From Hyphomicrobiales bacterium (GTDB lineage: Bacteria > Pseudomonadota > Alphaproteobacteria > Rhizobiales > Rhizobiaceae), in contig UBNV01000016.1 in assembly GCA_900466945.1 (NCBI GenBank), positions 186,001 through 250,000 on the forward strand: DNA of 64,000 nucleotides. The letters run 5' to 3'. Under the pieces are notes generated by a model. The model was not told where the DNA came from, searched no databases, and was given only the letters and a program-made list of their open reading frames with translations. Below, one piece after another: positions 45,083 to 54,958 of this stretch; position 1 is the first letter of the stretch; the number at the start of each line of letters is the position of its first letter. A program made the translations under genes and the position numbers.

Positions 45083-45110
45083 ACCCGTCTCCGCAAGGAG
45101 GCGGGTTTTC
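45083..45110 (+). terminator. Terminator after rplY
   Basis: ACCCGTCTCC (45083-45092), loop GCAA, GGAGGCGGGT (45097-45106), then TTT. One G-T pair in the stem. Confidence 0.8.
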
Positions 45111-45267
45111 TCGTTGCGGGACAGCCCCAAGCCAATATCCTCGATTCCGAGTATTCGGCTTTAGGCAGATTTAAACGGTTTCATGACAGCCTGCGCGCTC
45201 AATCTTGACGCGAGGGACCGTTGAAGATCATGTCGGAGAGCCCGAACCCGGCGGAGCACGAGGCGCA

Positions 45268-47646
45268 ATGACGCGATCGGTCGAGAGCAGATTCCTCTCC
45301 ATCGTCGGGATCACGATATTCATTTTGGTCGTGCCGCTCTTTGCGCTCTTCCTGTCGCTCGCGACAGAACGGGCCTCCAACGAGCTGCAACAAAACCTCG
45401 ACATCCTGCTGGCGGCCAACGCCCAGGCGCTCGCCAAACCACTCTGGGACTTCGACCAGGAAAGCGTCGAGCAGATCACCGCCACCATCGTCTCCAACGG
45501 ACCGGTCAGTCGGGTCAACGTCAAGGACATCTCGGGCGGCATTTCGGTCTCCATGCCAGCGCTACCGAAGTGGCCGAAGAACGGTCTGGAATCGATCACC
45601 CGCGAGATCTACTACCGCGCCGTCGAAGGTCCGAAACACGTCGGCACCATCACCATCTATTACAGCCGGATCGACATGTTCTCCTCGCTGCGTCAGGCAG
45701 AGGTCATGCTGATCGGCATCTTCATGCTCGCCGTCATCGGCGTGGTCGGCTCCGCCATCATCGGCAATCGTCTGATGGTGATGAAGCCGCTCCTGAAGCT
45801 AACGGCCGCAATCGAGGCGACCCGCAGGCTCGGCTCCCGCCACCATGTCGACTGGCAGTCGAACGACGAGATCGGCCGCTTGGCCCGCAGCTTCAACGCC
45901 ATGCAGATCAAGCTCGAGCAGGAAGAAGGCGAACTCCGCCTCGCCCACCGCCGCGCGACGGACATCTACAACACGACACCGGCCATGCTGTTCTCTCTCG
46001 ACGAGGAGGACCGGATCACGGGCGTCAGCGAATACTGGCTGCTCGCCACTGGCTACCAGCGCCACCAGGTCGTCGGACGCAAGTTCATCGAACTCGTGCC
46101 GAGCGAAGCCCGGATCGCCTATCAGGAAAGCAAAAAGACCTGTGCGATCGCCGACGTGCTGGAAGCCACGACCCAGTTCGTCTGTGCGGACGGCACCATC
46201 ATGGATATTCTGATTGCCGAGGCGAGCCGCAAGATCGAGGGTGCCAAGGACGATCTGTCCCTGAGCGTCATGACCGATGTCACCGCCCTCAAGCAGTCCG
46301 AGGAGCGCAACCACCGGCAGGCGATCACCGATCATCTGACCGGCCTGCGCAACCGCCAGGGCTTCGAGACGGCTCTCGACAGTGAAATTGCCGCAACGGA
46401 TGCGGCCGGCGAGGAACTCGCCTGTATCTTCGTCGACCTCGACCGCTTCAAGTGGATCAACGACAATCTCGGCCACCAGGCCGGCGACATCGTCCTTTGC
46501 CGCTTCGTCGAAAGCATGAACCGGCGCCTTCCCAGAGGCGCGATCGCCGCCCGTCTCGGCGGCGACGAATTTGCGGTGCTGTTGCGCGGCCCTGCAATCG
46601 AAGACGTCGCGACCGAAATCAGCCGCGCCCTTTGCGATATCTTCGTCGATCCGATGACCATTGACGGCTCGACCGTACGTCTCAGCGCCAGCATCGGCAT
46701 CGCACTTTACCCCCGCCACGCCGCCAACGCCGCCGAACTGCTGCAGAAATCGGACATGGCGATGTATAGCAAGAAGCGCGACGGCAAGAACGGCGCCCTG
46801 CTCTACAATTCGGAGATCCAGGACCACACACGCCGCCGCGCCGAGATCGAACACGACATCGAGGAAGGCCTGGCCGAAGACTGGTTCGACGCCTTCTTCC
46901 AGCCGATCGTGGAAGTCGAAAGCGGCCGTACCGTCGGTTATGAAGCGCTGATGCGCCTCGTGCACCCCGAGCGCGGCGTCATACCGCCGGCGGAAATTAT
47001 CTGCGTGGCGGAAGAAACCGGTGCCATCAGCCGTCTCGGCGGCCAGATTCTGGAAAAGGCACTCTCCAATCTGGCACGCCTCAGCGCCGCAACCGGCGAC
47101 CACGACGCCTACCTTGCCGTCAACTTCTCTCCCTTGCAGTTCGATGTCTCGCTCCCGGTCCGGCTCGCTGCTTTGACCGCCCACTTCGGCATCGCCCCGC
47201 ATCGCATCGTCATCGAGATCACCGAAGCGACGCTGCTGCATGACAATCCGCAGATCCGCACGATCCTCGATGAGTTTAACCGCTTCGGCTACCGCCTCGC
47301 ACTCGACGACTTCGGCACGGGATACTCCTCGCTCAGCTACCTGAACCGCTTCCCCGTCGACATCGTCAAGATCGACCAGTCCTTCATCCGCGCGCTGACC
47401 GAGGACGAACCGGAGCTTCGCCACAAGAGCCGCATGCTGGTCGAAGGCATAACGGCGATCTCGCACAAGATGGAGTGCGCCGTCGTCGCAGAAGGCATCG
47501 AGACCGACGAACAGCGGCAGATCCTCGAAGAATTCGGCGTCGACTACGGCCAGGGCTATCTCTTCGCCCGGCCGCAGCCGCTGTCGGCACTGATCGAACA
47601 AGCAACCGCCACACCGGCCCGCCTGCAAAAGGCCTCCGCCGGCTGA
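45268..47646 (+). CDS. HAMP-PAS-GGDEF-EAL c-di-GMP signalling protein
   Basis: Membrane protein of 792 residues: helix at about 9-31, periplasmic sensor about 32-143, helix about 145-167, HAMP about 168-222, PAS about 228-342. GGDEF is intact at 431-435 and EAL at 559-561 (GYEALMRLVHP), with IEITEATLLHD, LDDFGTGYSSLSYLN and AEGIETDEQ. Both catalytic sites look functional. The periplasmic sensor plus a downstream periplasmic binding-protein gene 24 bases away suggest a ligand-binding partner. ATG 45268 has GGAGCACGAGG ahead. Confidence 0.93.
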   Translation: MTRSVESRFLSIVGITIFILVVPLFALFLSLATERASNELQQNLDILLAANAQALAKPLWDFDQESVEQITATIVSNGPVSRVNVKDISGGISVSMPALPKWPKNGLESITREIYYRAVEGPKHVGTITIYYSRIDMFSSLRQAEVMLIGIFMLAVIGVVGSAIIGNRLMVMKPLLKLTAAIEATRRLGSRHHVDWQSNDEIGRLARSFNAMQIKLEQEEGELRLAHRRATDIYNTTPAMLFSLDEEDRITGVSEYWLLATGYQRHQVVGRKFIELVPSEARIAYQESKKTCAIADVLEATTQFVCADGTIMDILIAEASRKIEGAKDDLSLSVMTDVTALKQSEERNHRQAITDHLTGLRNRQGFETALDSEIAATDAAGEELACIFVDLDRFKWINDNLGHQAGDIVLCRFVESMNRRLPRGAIAARLGGDEFAVLLRGPAIEDVATEISRALCDIFVDPMTIDGSTVRLSASIGIALYPRHAANAAELLQKSDMAMYSKKRDGKNGALLYNSEIQDHTRRRAEIEHDIEEGLAEDWFDAFFQPIVEVESGRTVGYEALMRLVHPERGVIPPAEIICVAEETGAISRLGGQILEKALSNLARLSAATGDHDAYLAVNFSPLQFDVSLPVRLAALTAHFGIAPHRIVIEITEATLLHDNPQIRTILDEFNRFGYRLALDDFGTGYSSLSYLNRFPVDIVKIDQSFIRALTEDEPELRHKSRMLVEGITAISHKMECAVVAEGIETDEQRQILEEFGVDYGQGYLFARPQPLSALIEQATATPARLQKASAG

Positions 47647-47670
47647 CATCCACTGAAAGAGGGAACCGCA

Positions 47671-48411
47671 ATGAAAGTCTTGAGCCTTGTACTTTCACTT
47701 GCGGCGGCCCCGGTCGCCGCCGCAGACATCGTTCACTTCACCACCGAGGATTACCCGCCCTACAATTACCGTGTCGGCGGCGAGATTCGCGGCGCCGGTT
47801 ACGATCAGGTCCTCCTGATGATGGAAGAGATCAAGGTCCCGTACACCATCGAGATGATGCCCTGGGCGCGCGCCATTGCGCTCGCCGAAAGCGAGCCCCT
47901 ACACTGCGTCTTCACCACCGCCCATATCCCGGAACGCGACAAACTGTTCAGATGGGTTGAGCCGATCGCTGTCGGCCGCAATTTCATGGTCTCCCACAAG
48001 AGTGCGGGCATCAAGGTCGGTACCATCGAAGAGGCCAAGGAATTCACGGTCGGCACCCAGCGCAACGACTACACCCAGACCCTGCTGGAGAACGAGGGCT
48101 TCCCCAAGATCGACCTCGCCACCGATCTGAAGCTAACCCTGAAGAAGCTTCAGAGCAAGCGTATCGACCTGATGCCGATTTCTGAGCAACACTATATCGA
48201 GCTGCAGGAAAAGGGTGAGGAGCTCGAGGCTCAGTTCGTCTTCTCGGAGCAGAAATTCGCCATCGCCTGCAACGCGAATTTCCCGGAAGATCTGCTGGCC
48301 CGCATGCAGGGCGCACTCGACAAGCTGATCGCCGACGGCACCCAGGCAGAGATCTTCGAGACCTACAATCTGCGCTATTCGAACTTCGGCCTGGTCGCAG
48401 CCAAACCCTGA
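47671..48411 (+). CDS. Periplasmic substrate-binding protein (SBP family 3)
   Basis: Exported protein of 246 residues. A short signal peptide ends after PVAAA (about residue 18). The solute-binding fold begins FTTEDYPPYNYRVGGEIRGAGYD. No permease or ATPase gene lies nearby. The gene follows a GGDEF-EAL sensor by 24 bases, so it may report a ligand to that sensor instead of feeding a transporter. The ligand is probably an amino acid or small organic acid. Confidence 0.82.
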   Translation: MKVLSLVLSLAAAPVAAADIVHFTTEDYPPYNYRVGGEIRGAGYDQVLLMMEEIKVPYTIEMMPWARAIALAESEPLHCVFTTAHIPERDKLFRWVEPIAVGRNFMVSHKSAGIKVGTIEEAKEFTVGTQRNDYTQTLLENEGFPKIDLATDLKLTLKKLQSKRIDLMPISEQHYIELQEKGEELEAQFVFSEQKFAIACNANFPEDLLARMQGALDKLIADGTQAEIFETYNLRYSNFGLVAAKP

Positions 48412-48489
48412 AGGACCCGACATCAGTCTTGACATTCAAGCCGTTTCGCTGTCGGGAAAGGCAAAGAACCTCAAGACGGATCTCGGTTG

Positions 48490-49215
48490 ATGATCATCCT
48501 GGCCGGCCTCGGCAATCCCGGTGCGCAGTACGCGAAGAACCGGCACAATATTGGTTTCATGGCCGTCGACGCGATCCAGCGTCGGCACGGCTTTTCGCCA
48601 TGGGCAAAGAAGTTCAAGGCCGAAATCGCGGAAGGCACGCTCGCCGGCGAAAAGGTCATGCTGATCAAGCCGCAAACCTTCATGAACCTGTCGGGCGAAA
48701 GCGTCGGCGAGGCCATGCGCTTCTACAAGCTCGGCCCCGAAGACATCGTCGCCATCTATGACGAACTTGACCTTCTGCCCGGCAAGGCCCGCATCAAGAC
48801 CGGCGGTGGCCATGGCGGCCACAACGGCATCAAGTCGCTTGACGCCCATTGCGGCCTGAACTACCGGCGCCTGCGCCTGGGCATCGGCCATCCCGGCGAC
48901 AAGTCCAAGGTCCACAACCACGTGCTCGGTGACTTCGCCAAAGTGGACGCCGAATGGCTCGATCCCCTGCTCGAAGCCCTCGCCGACAATGCCGAGATGC
49001 TGGTTCGCGGTGAAGACTCGCAGCTGATGAACAAGCTGGCGCTCCTCACGGGCGGCAAGGCCGAAGACGAGAAACCGGCCAAGGCCCCAAAGGCGCCGAA
49101 ACCGGCCCAGTCCCACATCCACCAGGCCCGCAACTTCAACCAACCGAAGAAGCTTCCCGAGAGCGGCCCCATGGCCGAGATGCTGAAGAAGATGTTCGGC
49201 CCCAAGGGCGACTGA
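48490..49215 (+). CDS. pth: Peptidyl-tRNA hydrolase
   Basis: Releases peptides from prematurely dropped peptidyl-tRNAs. The protein has 241 residues: [18 protein letters not shown] with catalytic H19, [39 protein letters not shown]. After about residue 190 there is a Lys/Pro/Ala-rich tail that is longer than in E. coli but normal in rhizobia. An in-frame TTG at 48487 precedes the ATG; ATG gives the family's first residues. Ribosome site is weak. Confidence 0.96.
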   Translation: MIILAGLGNPGAQYAKNRHNIGFMAVDAIQRRHGFSPWAKKFKAEIAEGTLAGEKVMLIKPQTFMNLSGESVGEAMRFYKLGPEDIVAIYDELDLLPGKARIKTGGGHGGHNGIKSLDAHCGLNYRRLRLGIGHPGDKSKVHNHVLGDFAKVDAEWLDPLLEALADNAEMLVRGEDSQLMNKLALLTGGKAEDEKPAKAPKAPKPAQSHIHQARNFNQPKKLPESGPMAEMLKKMFGPKGD

Positions 49216-49279
49216 ACACATCCTCACGGCCCCGCCCTGCCCGCCTCCGACACACGCGCATCATCACCGGACCATCGTT

Positions 49280-50209
49280 ATGAGCCACGACATCACCACC
49301 GACCTCGTCACCCTGCGCGACTACTGGCGTTACGCCATCTCCCGCTTCAACGCAGCCGAACTCAGCTACGGCCACGGCACCCACACTGCCGTTGACGACG
49401 CCGCCTTTCTCGTGCTCGACAGCCTAGACCTGCCGATCGACACGCTCGACCCCTTCCTTGACGCGAAACTGCTGACCTCGGAGCGCCGCCTGCTCGCGGA
49501 CCGCATCGAAATGCGTGTCACCACCCGCAGGCCCTCGGCCTATCTGACCGGCCGCTCCTACATCCAGGGCCTGCGCTTCTTCGTCGACGAACGCGTGATC
49601 GTGCCGCGCTCGCATATCGGCGAGATCCTGTTCAACGAATATGGCGGCGAATTCGGCTCGACCTTCCTGCCTGATGCCTTCGCCGTCGAAAGCGTGGTCG
49701 ACATCTGCACCGGCTCCGGCTGCCTCGCCATTCTCGCCACGCGTTTCTTCCCACTCGCTGCCGTCGACGCCGTCGATCTCTCCGCCGATGCGCTGGAAGT
49801 GGCCGAAAAGAACCGCCAGGCCTACGGCCTCGAAGACCAGCTGACACTCCACCAGGGCGACCTCTTCACGCCACTTGCCGGCCGCAAGTTCGATCTCATC
49901 ATCACCAACCCGCCTTATGTCGACCACGAAGCAATGGACGCCTTCCCGGCCGAATATCGCGCCGAACCGGCCATGGCCCATGACGGCGGCGAAGACGGCC
50001 TCGATCTCGTGCGCACGCTGCTCACTGAGGCCCCCAAGCACCTGAACCCGGGCGGCGGCATGCTCTGCGAAATCGGCCGCGGCCGTGACATCCTCGAAGC
50101 CGAGTTCCCCGACCTCGACTTCCTCTGGGTCGAGACGACGGAAGAGGAAGACGCGGTGTTCTGGATCAGCGCTGAAGCCTTGGGCGTGAGGGCAAAGAAG
50201 GGCAAGTGA
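49280..50209 (+). CDS. prmB: Ribosomal protein L3 N5-glutamine methyltransferase PrmB
   Basis: SAM-dependent methyltransferase of 309 residues that modifies a glutamine of ribosomal protein L3. Seen are VVDICTGSGCLAILA (SAM motif I, about 139-153), the NPPY signature in LIITNPPYVDHEAM (about 206-219) and EYRAEPAMAHDGGEDGLDLV. The N-terminal FNAAELSYGHGT is the PrmB (YfcB) type rather than PrmC. It follows pth by 64 bases. Confidence 0.9.
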   Translation: MSHDITTDLVTLRDYWRYAISRFNAAELSYGHGTHTAVDDAAFLVLDSLDLPIDTLDPFLDAKLLTSERRLLADRIEMRVTTRRPSAYLTGRSYIQGLRFFVDERVIVPRSHIGEILFNEYGGEFGSTFLPDAFAVESVVDICTGSGCLAILATRFFPLAAVDAVDLSADALEVAEKNRQAYGLEDQLTLHQGDLFTPLAGRKFDLIITNPPYVDHEAMDAFPAEYRAEPAMAHDGGEDGLDLVRTLLTEAPKHLNPGGGMLCEIGRGRDILEAEFPDLDFLWVETTEEEDAVFWISAEALGVRAKKGK

Positions 50210-50219
50210 GGCTAAGGTC

Positions 50220-50618
50220 TTACCACTCGAAAGTCTCGACTCGGTACCAGAAGAGATCGACCAGTGCTGCGAGCCCCCAGTCTATCCAGTAGGCCGTGAC
50301 CTTCGAGGCATCCGGCACCACCAGCAGGACGACGAAACCACTCAGCATAGCCCAGACGACGTAAAGGCGCAGATTGTGCAGGCTGTCGAGGCGGTAGTAG
50401 CCGGCCCCGTCATACTCGGTCTTGAACAGCATGTCGGCCCAGCTGTAGCCGTCGCTGACGACGAGATCCATCAATGGGCGATCCGATAGGCGGTCCGGTA
50501 AGATGTTGAAAACGGCGCGCGAAACATGCCCCAGCGCACCCAACAGGGCGAACACAGCGAGCGCCACGACATAGTGCCAGGTGGCTGCTTCAGCGAGTGA
50601 CTGCGGATCGGGCATCAT
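50220..50618 (-). CDS. Hypothetical membrane protein
   Basis: I do not recognise this 132-residue protein. Hydrophobic segments at about 15-35 (YVVALAVFALLGALGHVS), 83-103 (LRLYVVWAMLSGFVVLLVV) and 110-125 suggest two or three helices. The middle part is hydrophilic (about 45-80, SDGYSWADMLFKTEYDGAGYY). It lies between convergent prmB and the tetR gene, 43 bases downstream of tetR on the same strand. Confidence 0.6.
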   Translation of the reverse strand: MMPDPQSLAEAATWHYVVALAVFALLGALGHVSRAVFNILPDRLSDRPLMDLVVSDGYSWADMLFKTEYDGAGYYRLDSLHNLRLYVVWAMLSGFVVLLVVPDASKVTAYWIDWGLAALVDLFWYRVETFEW

Positions 50619-50661
50619 GGGGCAAGTCTAGCCAGCAGACGTAATGATTTGGTTTCCGGCC

Positions 50662-51270
50662 TTAGGACTGGCCCGCCTGCACTGGCCTTGCAAGCAACCC
50701 TTCGACCAGTGTCCGAAACGCCTCCTGCGCCTTTGGCAGCACGCTCTCGGGCTCCGTGCTCGCGGCTATCCACATTGCGGCATTCAGCGCCGCCCCGCTG
50801 ATCAGCCGTGCTGCCGCTTCCGCATCAACGGGTTTCAGCACGCCGTCCGCCGTGAGCCCTTCGATCGCCTCCCGCGTCACCTGAAGGCAGGAATTCTGGC
50901 TCGGCCACTGCGAGGGGTCACCCAGCACCGCCGGACCGTCAAGCAGCACGATCCGCTGCACCTCGGGATCGAGCGCCATCTCGATATAGGCCGCCCCTTC
51001 GGCCAGCAGCGCATCCCATCCCTCGCCGGCAGCAGCACCGCGTGCCTTGGCCCGCTCGGCCATGTTGCTGTCGATCTGGTTGACGACAGCGGCGAATAGC
51101 CCGCGTTTGTCCCCGAAATTGTGGTAGAGCGCGCCGCGCGTGAGCCCCACATCTGCGGTGAGCGCATCCATGGAGGCGTCCGCATAGCCCTTCTCTGCAA
51201 AGGCCTTGCGCGCAGCCGCGATCAGCTTGCCGCGATTTTCCGCCATGCTTTCCGATCGTGTGCGCTTCAC
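50662..51270 (-). CDS. TetR-family repressor
   Basis: Regulator of 202 residues. The N-terminal TetR helix-turn-helix (about 12-58) reads KLIAAARKAFAEKGYADASM and LTRGALYHNFGDKRGLFAAV. An all-helical ligand domain follows. The start is GTG at 51270 with GGAGGA seven bases ahead. Three 15-bp dyads lie between it and the divergent ridA-like gene; TetR proteins generally repress themselves and the divergent neighbour. Ligand unknown. Confidence 0.93.
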   Translation of the reverse strand: MKRTRSESMAENRGKLIAAARKAFAEKGYADASMDALTADVGLTRGALYHNFGDKRGLFAAVVNQIDSNMAERAKARGAAAGEGWDALLAEGAAYIEMALDPEVQRIVLLDGPAVLGDPSQWPSQNSCLQVTREAIEGLTADGVLKPVDAEAAARLISGAALNAAMWIAASTEPESVLPKAQEAFRTLVEGLLARPVQAGQS

Positions 51271-51288
51271 GCCATCCTCCTAAGTTCA

Positions 51289-51354
51289 CATACATTGCGT
51301 ATGCGAATTTGACATACGGATCGTATGCGAGTATATCGACATACGCAACGTATA
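51289..51354. promoter_or_regulatory. Three operator dyads CATACG-N3-CGTATG
   Basis: Copies: 51289-51303 (one mismatch), 51313-51327 (perfect), 51340-51354 (one mismatch). Centres are 24 and 27 bp apart. They fill the promoter region between tetR and ridA and are most simply the binding sites of the TetR protein. Confidence 0.8.
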
Positions 51355-51436
51355 TGAAATCATCAGCTCGCAGCCAAGCGGCATTTCACCGGCCTATCTT
51401 TGGGCGGAACGATGCCGCATGCCCGAAAGGATACCC

Positions 51437-51832
51437 ATGACCAAGCCAGAACCCGTTTTCCCCGCAAACCGCCACGCGCTTTACGAAGAGCACGGCTATT
51501 CCGCCGCGATCCGCACCGGCGACCTGCTCTTCGTCTCCGGCCAGGTCGGAAGCCGCGACGACGGCACACCCGAACCCGACTTCGAAGCCCAGGTCCGCCG
51601 CGCCTTCGCTAACCTCGAGGCAACACTGGCCGCCGCCGGCTGCAGCTTCGCCGATCTGGTCGATGTCACAAGTTTCCACACCGACCCAGAAAACCAGTTC
51701 GCAACCATCATGAGGGTCAAGGCGGACGTCTTCCCCGCCCCGCCCTATCCGAATTGGACGGCGGTCGGCGTGACCGGGCTCGCCGGTTTCGATTTCGAGA
51801 TCAAGGTCATCGCCCGCATTCCGCAGGCATAG
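51437..51832 (+). CDS. RidA/YjgF-family protein
   Basis: Protein of 131 residues with the chorismate-mutase-like fold of the RidA family: LLFVSGQVGSRDDGTP, QVRRAFANLEATLAAAGCSFADLVDVTSFHTD and PPYPNWTAVGV. Canonical RidA has an arginine in the region SxxRxxVEV that binds 2-aminoacrylate; here PNWTAVGVTGL replaces it, so this belongs to a divergent Rid subfamily and its substrate may differ. AAAGGA precedes the ATG. It is controlled, by position, by the divergent TetR protein. Confidence 0.88.
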   Translation: MTKPEPVFPANRHALYEEHGYSAAIRTGDLLFVSGQVGSRDDGTPEPDFEAQVRRAFANLEATLAAAGCSFADLVDVTSFHTDPENQFATIMRVKADVFPAPPYPNWTAVGVTGLAGFDFEIKVIARIPQA

Positions 51833-51885
51833 TGAGCGAGCGCAGGTAACCCTGCCTGAATGAAGAGGACGCGAGCAACGCGTCC

Positions 51886-52194
51886 TCACTCCTCCGGTTC
51901 GGCCGTGAACAACAGCGGCATGCCCGCCTCCTTGGCGAGGTCCATGGCTTCCGTCACCTTCGTCTCGGCGATCTCCCGCGTGCAGACAACGACCACCGCC
52001 GAGCCGAACTTGTGCGCCGTCATCATCACGCGGTAGCCGGTCTCCTCGCTCATCCGGAACACGACCTTCAAGACGATCGTGACGAATTCGCGCGGCGTAT
52101 AATCGTCATTGTGCAGGAGCACCTTGTAGAGCCGTGGCTTCTCCACCTTGGGGTTGGTCACCGTCTTCGGCGTCAGTACCGTATCCTTCGCCAT
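51886..52194 (-). CDS. clpS: ATP-dependent Clp protease adaptor ClpS
   Basis: Adaptor of 102 residues that delivers N-degron proteins to ClpAP. LYKVLLHNDDYTPREFVTIVLKVVF (about 22-46) holds the N-end-rule pocket residues. The stretch from about residue 62 to 76 (AHKFGSAVVVVCTRE) and ETKVTEAMDLAKEAG complete the fold. Rhizobia often encode two ClpS proteins; no clpA is beside this one, so it may be the second, unlinked copy. A GAGGACGCG/CGCGTCCTC stem overlaps its stop codon. Confidence 0.92.
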   Translation of the reverse strand: MAKDTVLTPKTVTNPKVEKPRLYKVLLHNDDYTPREFVTIVLKVVFRMSEETGYRVMMTAHKFGSAVVVVCTREIAETKVTEAMDLAKEAGMPLLFTAEPEE

Positions 52195-52306
52195 GGGTTC
52201 CTTCCGGATCTAGAGGCCGCATCAGGCCCGCAACACTTGACCATGTCCCTCCTATACCTCATAGGCGTGGGCAACGAAAATCCATCCCGAGCAGGTATTC
52301 AGAGCC

Positions 52307-53410
<1,104 letters not shown>

Positions 53411-53423
53411 TTCGAAAAACAAG

Positions 53424-53447
53424 GCGCCCCTCTGGGGCGCTTTTTTT
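53424..53447 (+). terminator. Terminator after ychF
   Basis: GCGCCCC (53424-53430), loop TCT, GGGGCGC (53434-53440), then seven T. Confidence 0.92.
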
Positions 53448-53520
53448 CTGCGCGCAAAAGACGTTCAGACTTGAACATGTTGCTGGAGACTGTGCACACT
53501 GTCGGCAAAAGAGGACGCAT

Positions 53521-53994
53521 ATGACAGTGACAGACAAGCTCCACTACGAAGACTTCACGGAGGGCCGAATCTTTGCGCTCGGGCCGCGTCTGGTGACCGC
53601 CGAGGAGATCATCGAATTCGCGACCGAATTCGATCCGCAGCCCATGCATCTCTCGGAAGAAGCCGGCAAGGCCAGCATTCTCGGCGGCCTTTCCGCCTCC
53701 GGCTGGCACACGTCCAGCCTCTTCATGCGCCTGATGATCGACGCCTACGTGCTCAAAGCCGCCTCCGAAGGCGCGCCCGGCATCGAGTTCATGCAGTGGC
53801 GCAAGCCGGTGCTTGCCGGCGACACGTTGTCGGGGCGTTCGGTGGTCGAAGAGGTCCGGGTGATGCGCTCGCGCCCCCATCTCGGCATCGTCACCTTCGG
53901 CCATGAACTGCAGAACCAGCGTGGCGAAACCGTCATGAAGGCCCGAAACGCCGTCATGGTCCGCCGCCGCGAAACAGTGGAGGTGAGCGCATGA
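53521..53994 (+). CDS. MaoC-family (R)-hydratase, first copy
   Basis: Hot-dog-fold protein of 157 residues. The hydratase motif with catalytic Asp and His is EFATEFDPQPMHLSEEAG (about 37-54), followed by GGLSASGWHTSSLFMRL. Such proteins hydrate enoyl-CoA or related thioesters. It overlaps a second MaoC gene by four bases (ATGA); paired MaoC subunits may form a heterodimer. It leads a run of five closely spaced genes. Confidence 0.87.
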   Translation: MTVTDKLHYEDFTEGRIFALGPRLVTAEEIIEFATEFDPQPMHLSEEAGKASILGGLSASGWHTSSLFMRLMIDAYVLKAASEGAPGIEFMQWRKPVLAGDTLSGRSVVEEVRVMRSRPHLGIVTFGHELQNQRGETVMKARNAVMVRRRETVEVSA

Positions 53995-54479
53995 GAATGC
54001 TCGACCTCTATCATGCCGGAACCCGCCTCGAACTCGGGAGCGTCACCTTCACCGCCGAAGACATCATCCGCTTTGCCGAGAAGTTTGACCCGCAGCCCTT
54101 CCACATCGATGCAGAAGCCGCCAAGACATACGTCTTCGGTGCGCTGTGCGCCTCCGGTTGGCACACCTGCGCCAATTGGATGAAGAGCTTCATCGCCTTC
54201 TGGAGCGTTGAGACCAAGCGTCTGATGGCAGACGGCATGGCGCCGCCGAAGCTCGGTCCCTCGCCCGGCTTTTCGGAGCTGCAATGGTTGAAGCCCGTCT
54301 ATGTCAGCGATACGATCACCTACTTCATGACGCCGCTTGAAAGCCGGACCGTCCAGGGACGCCATCGCTACATCCTCAATTCCGCTCTCTCCGAAGGAGT
54401 CAACCAAAATGGTGAGACCGTGCTTCGCTTCAAAAGCAACCTGATCGAATTCTTCCCCGACGAGGAGCAAGCATCATGA
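53991..54479 (+). CDS. MaoC-family (R)-hydratase, second copy
   Basis: Hot-dog-fold protein of 162 residues with RFAEKFDPQPFHIDAEAAK (about 24-42), then ALCASGWHTCANWMKSF. It resembles the preceding gene, suggesting tandem duplication. Overlaps the glutathione peroxidase gene by four bases (ATGA). Substrate unknown. Confidence 0.87.
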   Translation: MRMLDLYHAGTRLELGSVTFTAEDIIRFAEKFDPQPFHIDAEAAKTYVFGALCASGWHTCANWMKSFIAFWSVETKRLMADGMAPPKLGPSPGFSELQWLKPVYVSDTITYFMTPLESRTVQGRHRYILNSALSEGVNQNGETVLRFKSNLIEFFPDEEQAS

Positions 54480-54952
54480 GCCCATACGACTTCACCATGA
54501 CCGCCATTGATGGAAGCGAACGCAGCCTCAAGGACTATGCCGGCAAGGTCCTCCTGATCGTCAACACGGCGAGCGCCTGCGGAATGACCCCGCAATACGA
54601 AGGGCTGGAAGCGCTCTACAAGGCCCATCCCGATCTCGTCGTGCTCGGCTTCCCCTGCAACCAGTTCGGCGCCCAGCAGCCAGGCACGGAGAAGGAGATT
54701 GCCCTCTTCTGCGAAACACAGTTCGCCGTCACCTTCCCCCTCTTTGCCAAGATCGAGGTCAATGGTGACGGCGCCCAGCCGCTCTATGCCTGGCTGAAGT
54801 CGGAAACACCGGGCACTGAACAGGGTGCGGAAATCCGCTGGAACTTCACCAAATTCCTGGTCGGCCGTGACGGCCAACCGGTCGCGCGCTATTCGCCTCG
54901 CACGGCACCCGCCGATATCGAGGCGGACATTATCGCGGCGCTTGCCCGCTGA
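54476..54952 (+). CDS. Glutathione peroxidase
   Basis: Thiol peroxidase of 158 residues. The catalytic C35 is in NTASACGMTPQYEGLE. The next motifs are GFPCNQFGAQQPG (C61 and Q) and RWNFTKFLVGRDG with tryptophan and asparagine of the catalytic tetrad. C79 may act as a resolving cysteine. It removes peroxides, probably with thioredoxin. It is translationally coupled to the MaoC genes. Confidence 0.93.
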   Translation: MSPYDFTMTAIDGSERSLKDYAGKVLLIVNTASACGMTPQYEGLEALYKAHPDLVVLGFPCNQFGAQQPGTEKEIALFCETQFAVTFPLFAKIEVNGDGAQPLYAWLKSETPGTEQGAEIRWNFTKFLVGRDGQPVARYSPRTAPADIEADIIAALAR

Positions 54953-54958
54953 CCCTTC

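Noticed and set aside
51865-51887. GAGGACGCG/CGCGTCCTC stem at the clpS stop
   Set aside because: There is no T-tract on either strand and it overlaps the coding end, so it was not called a terminator.
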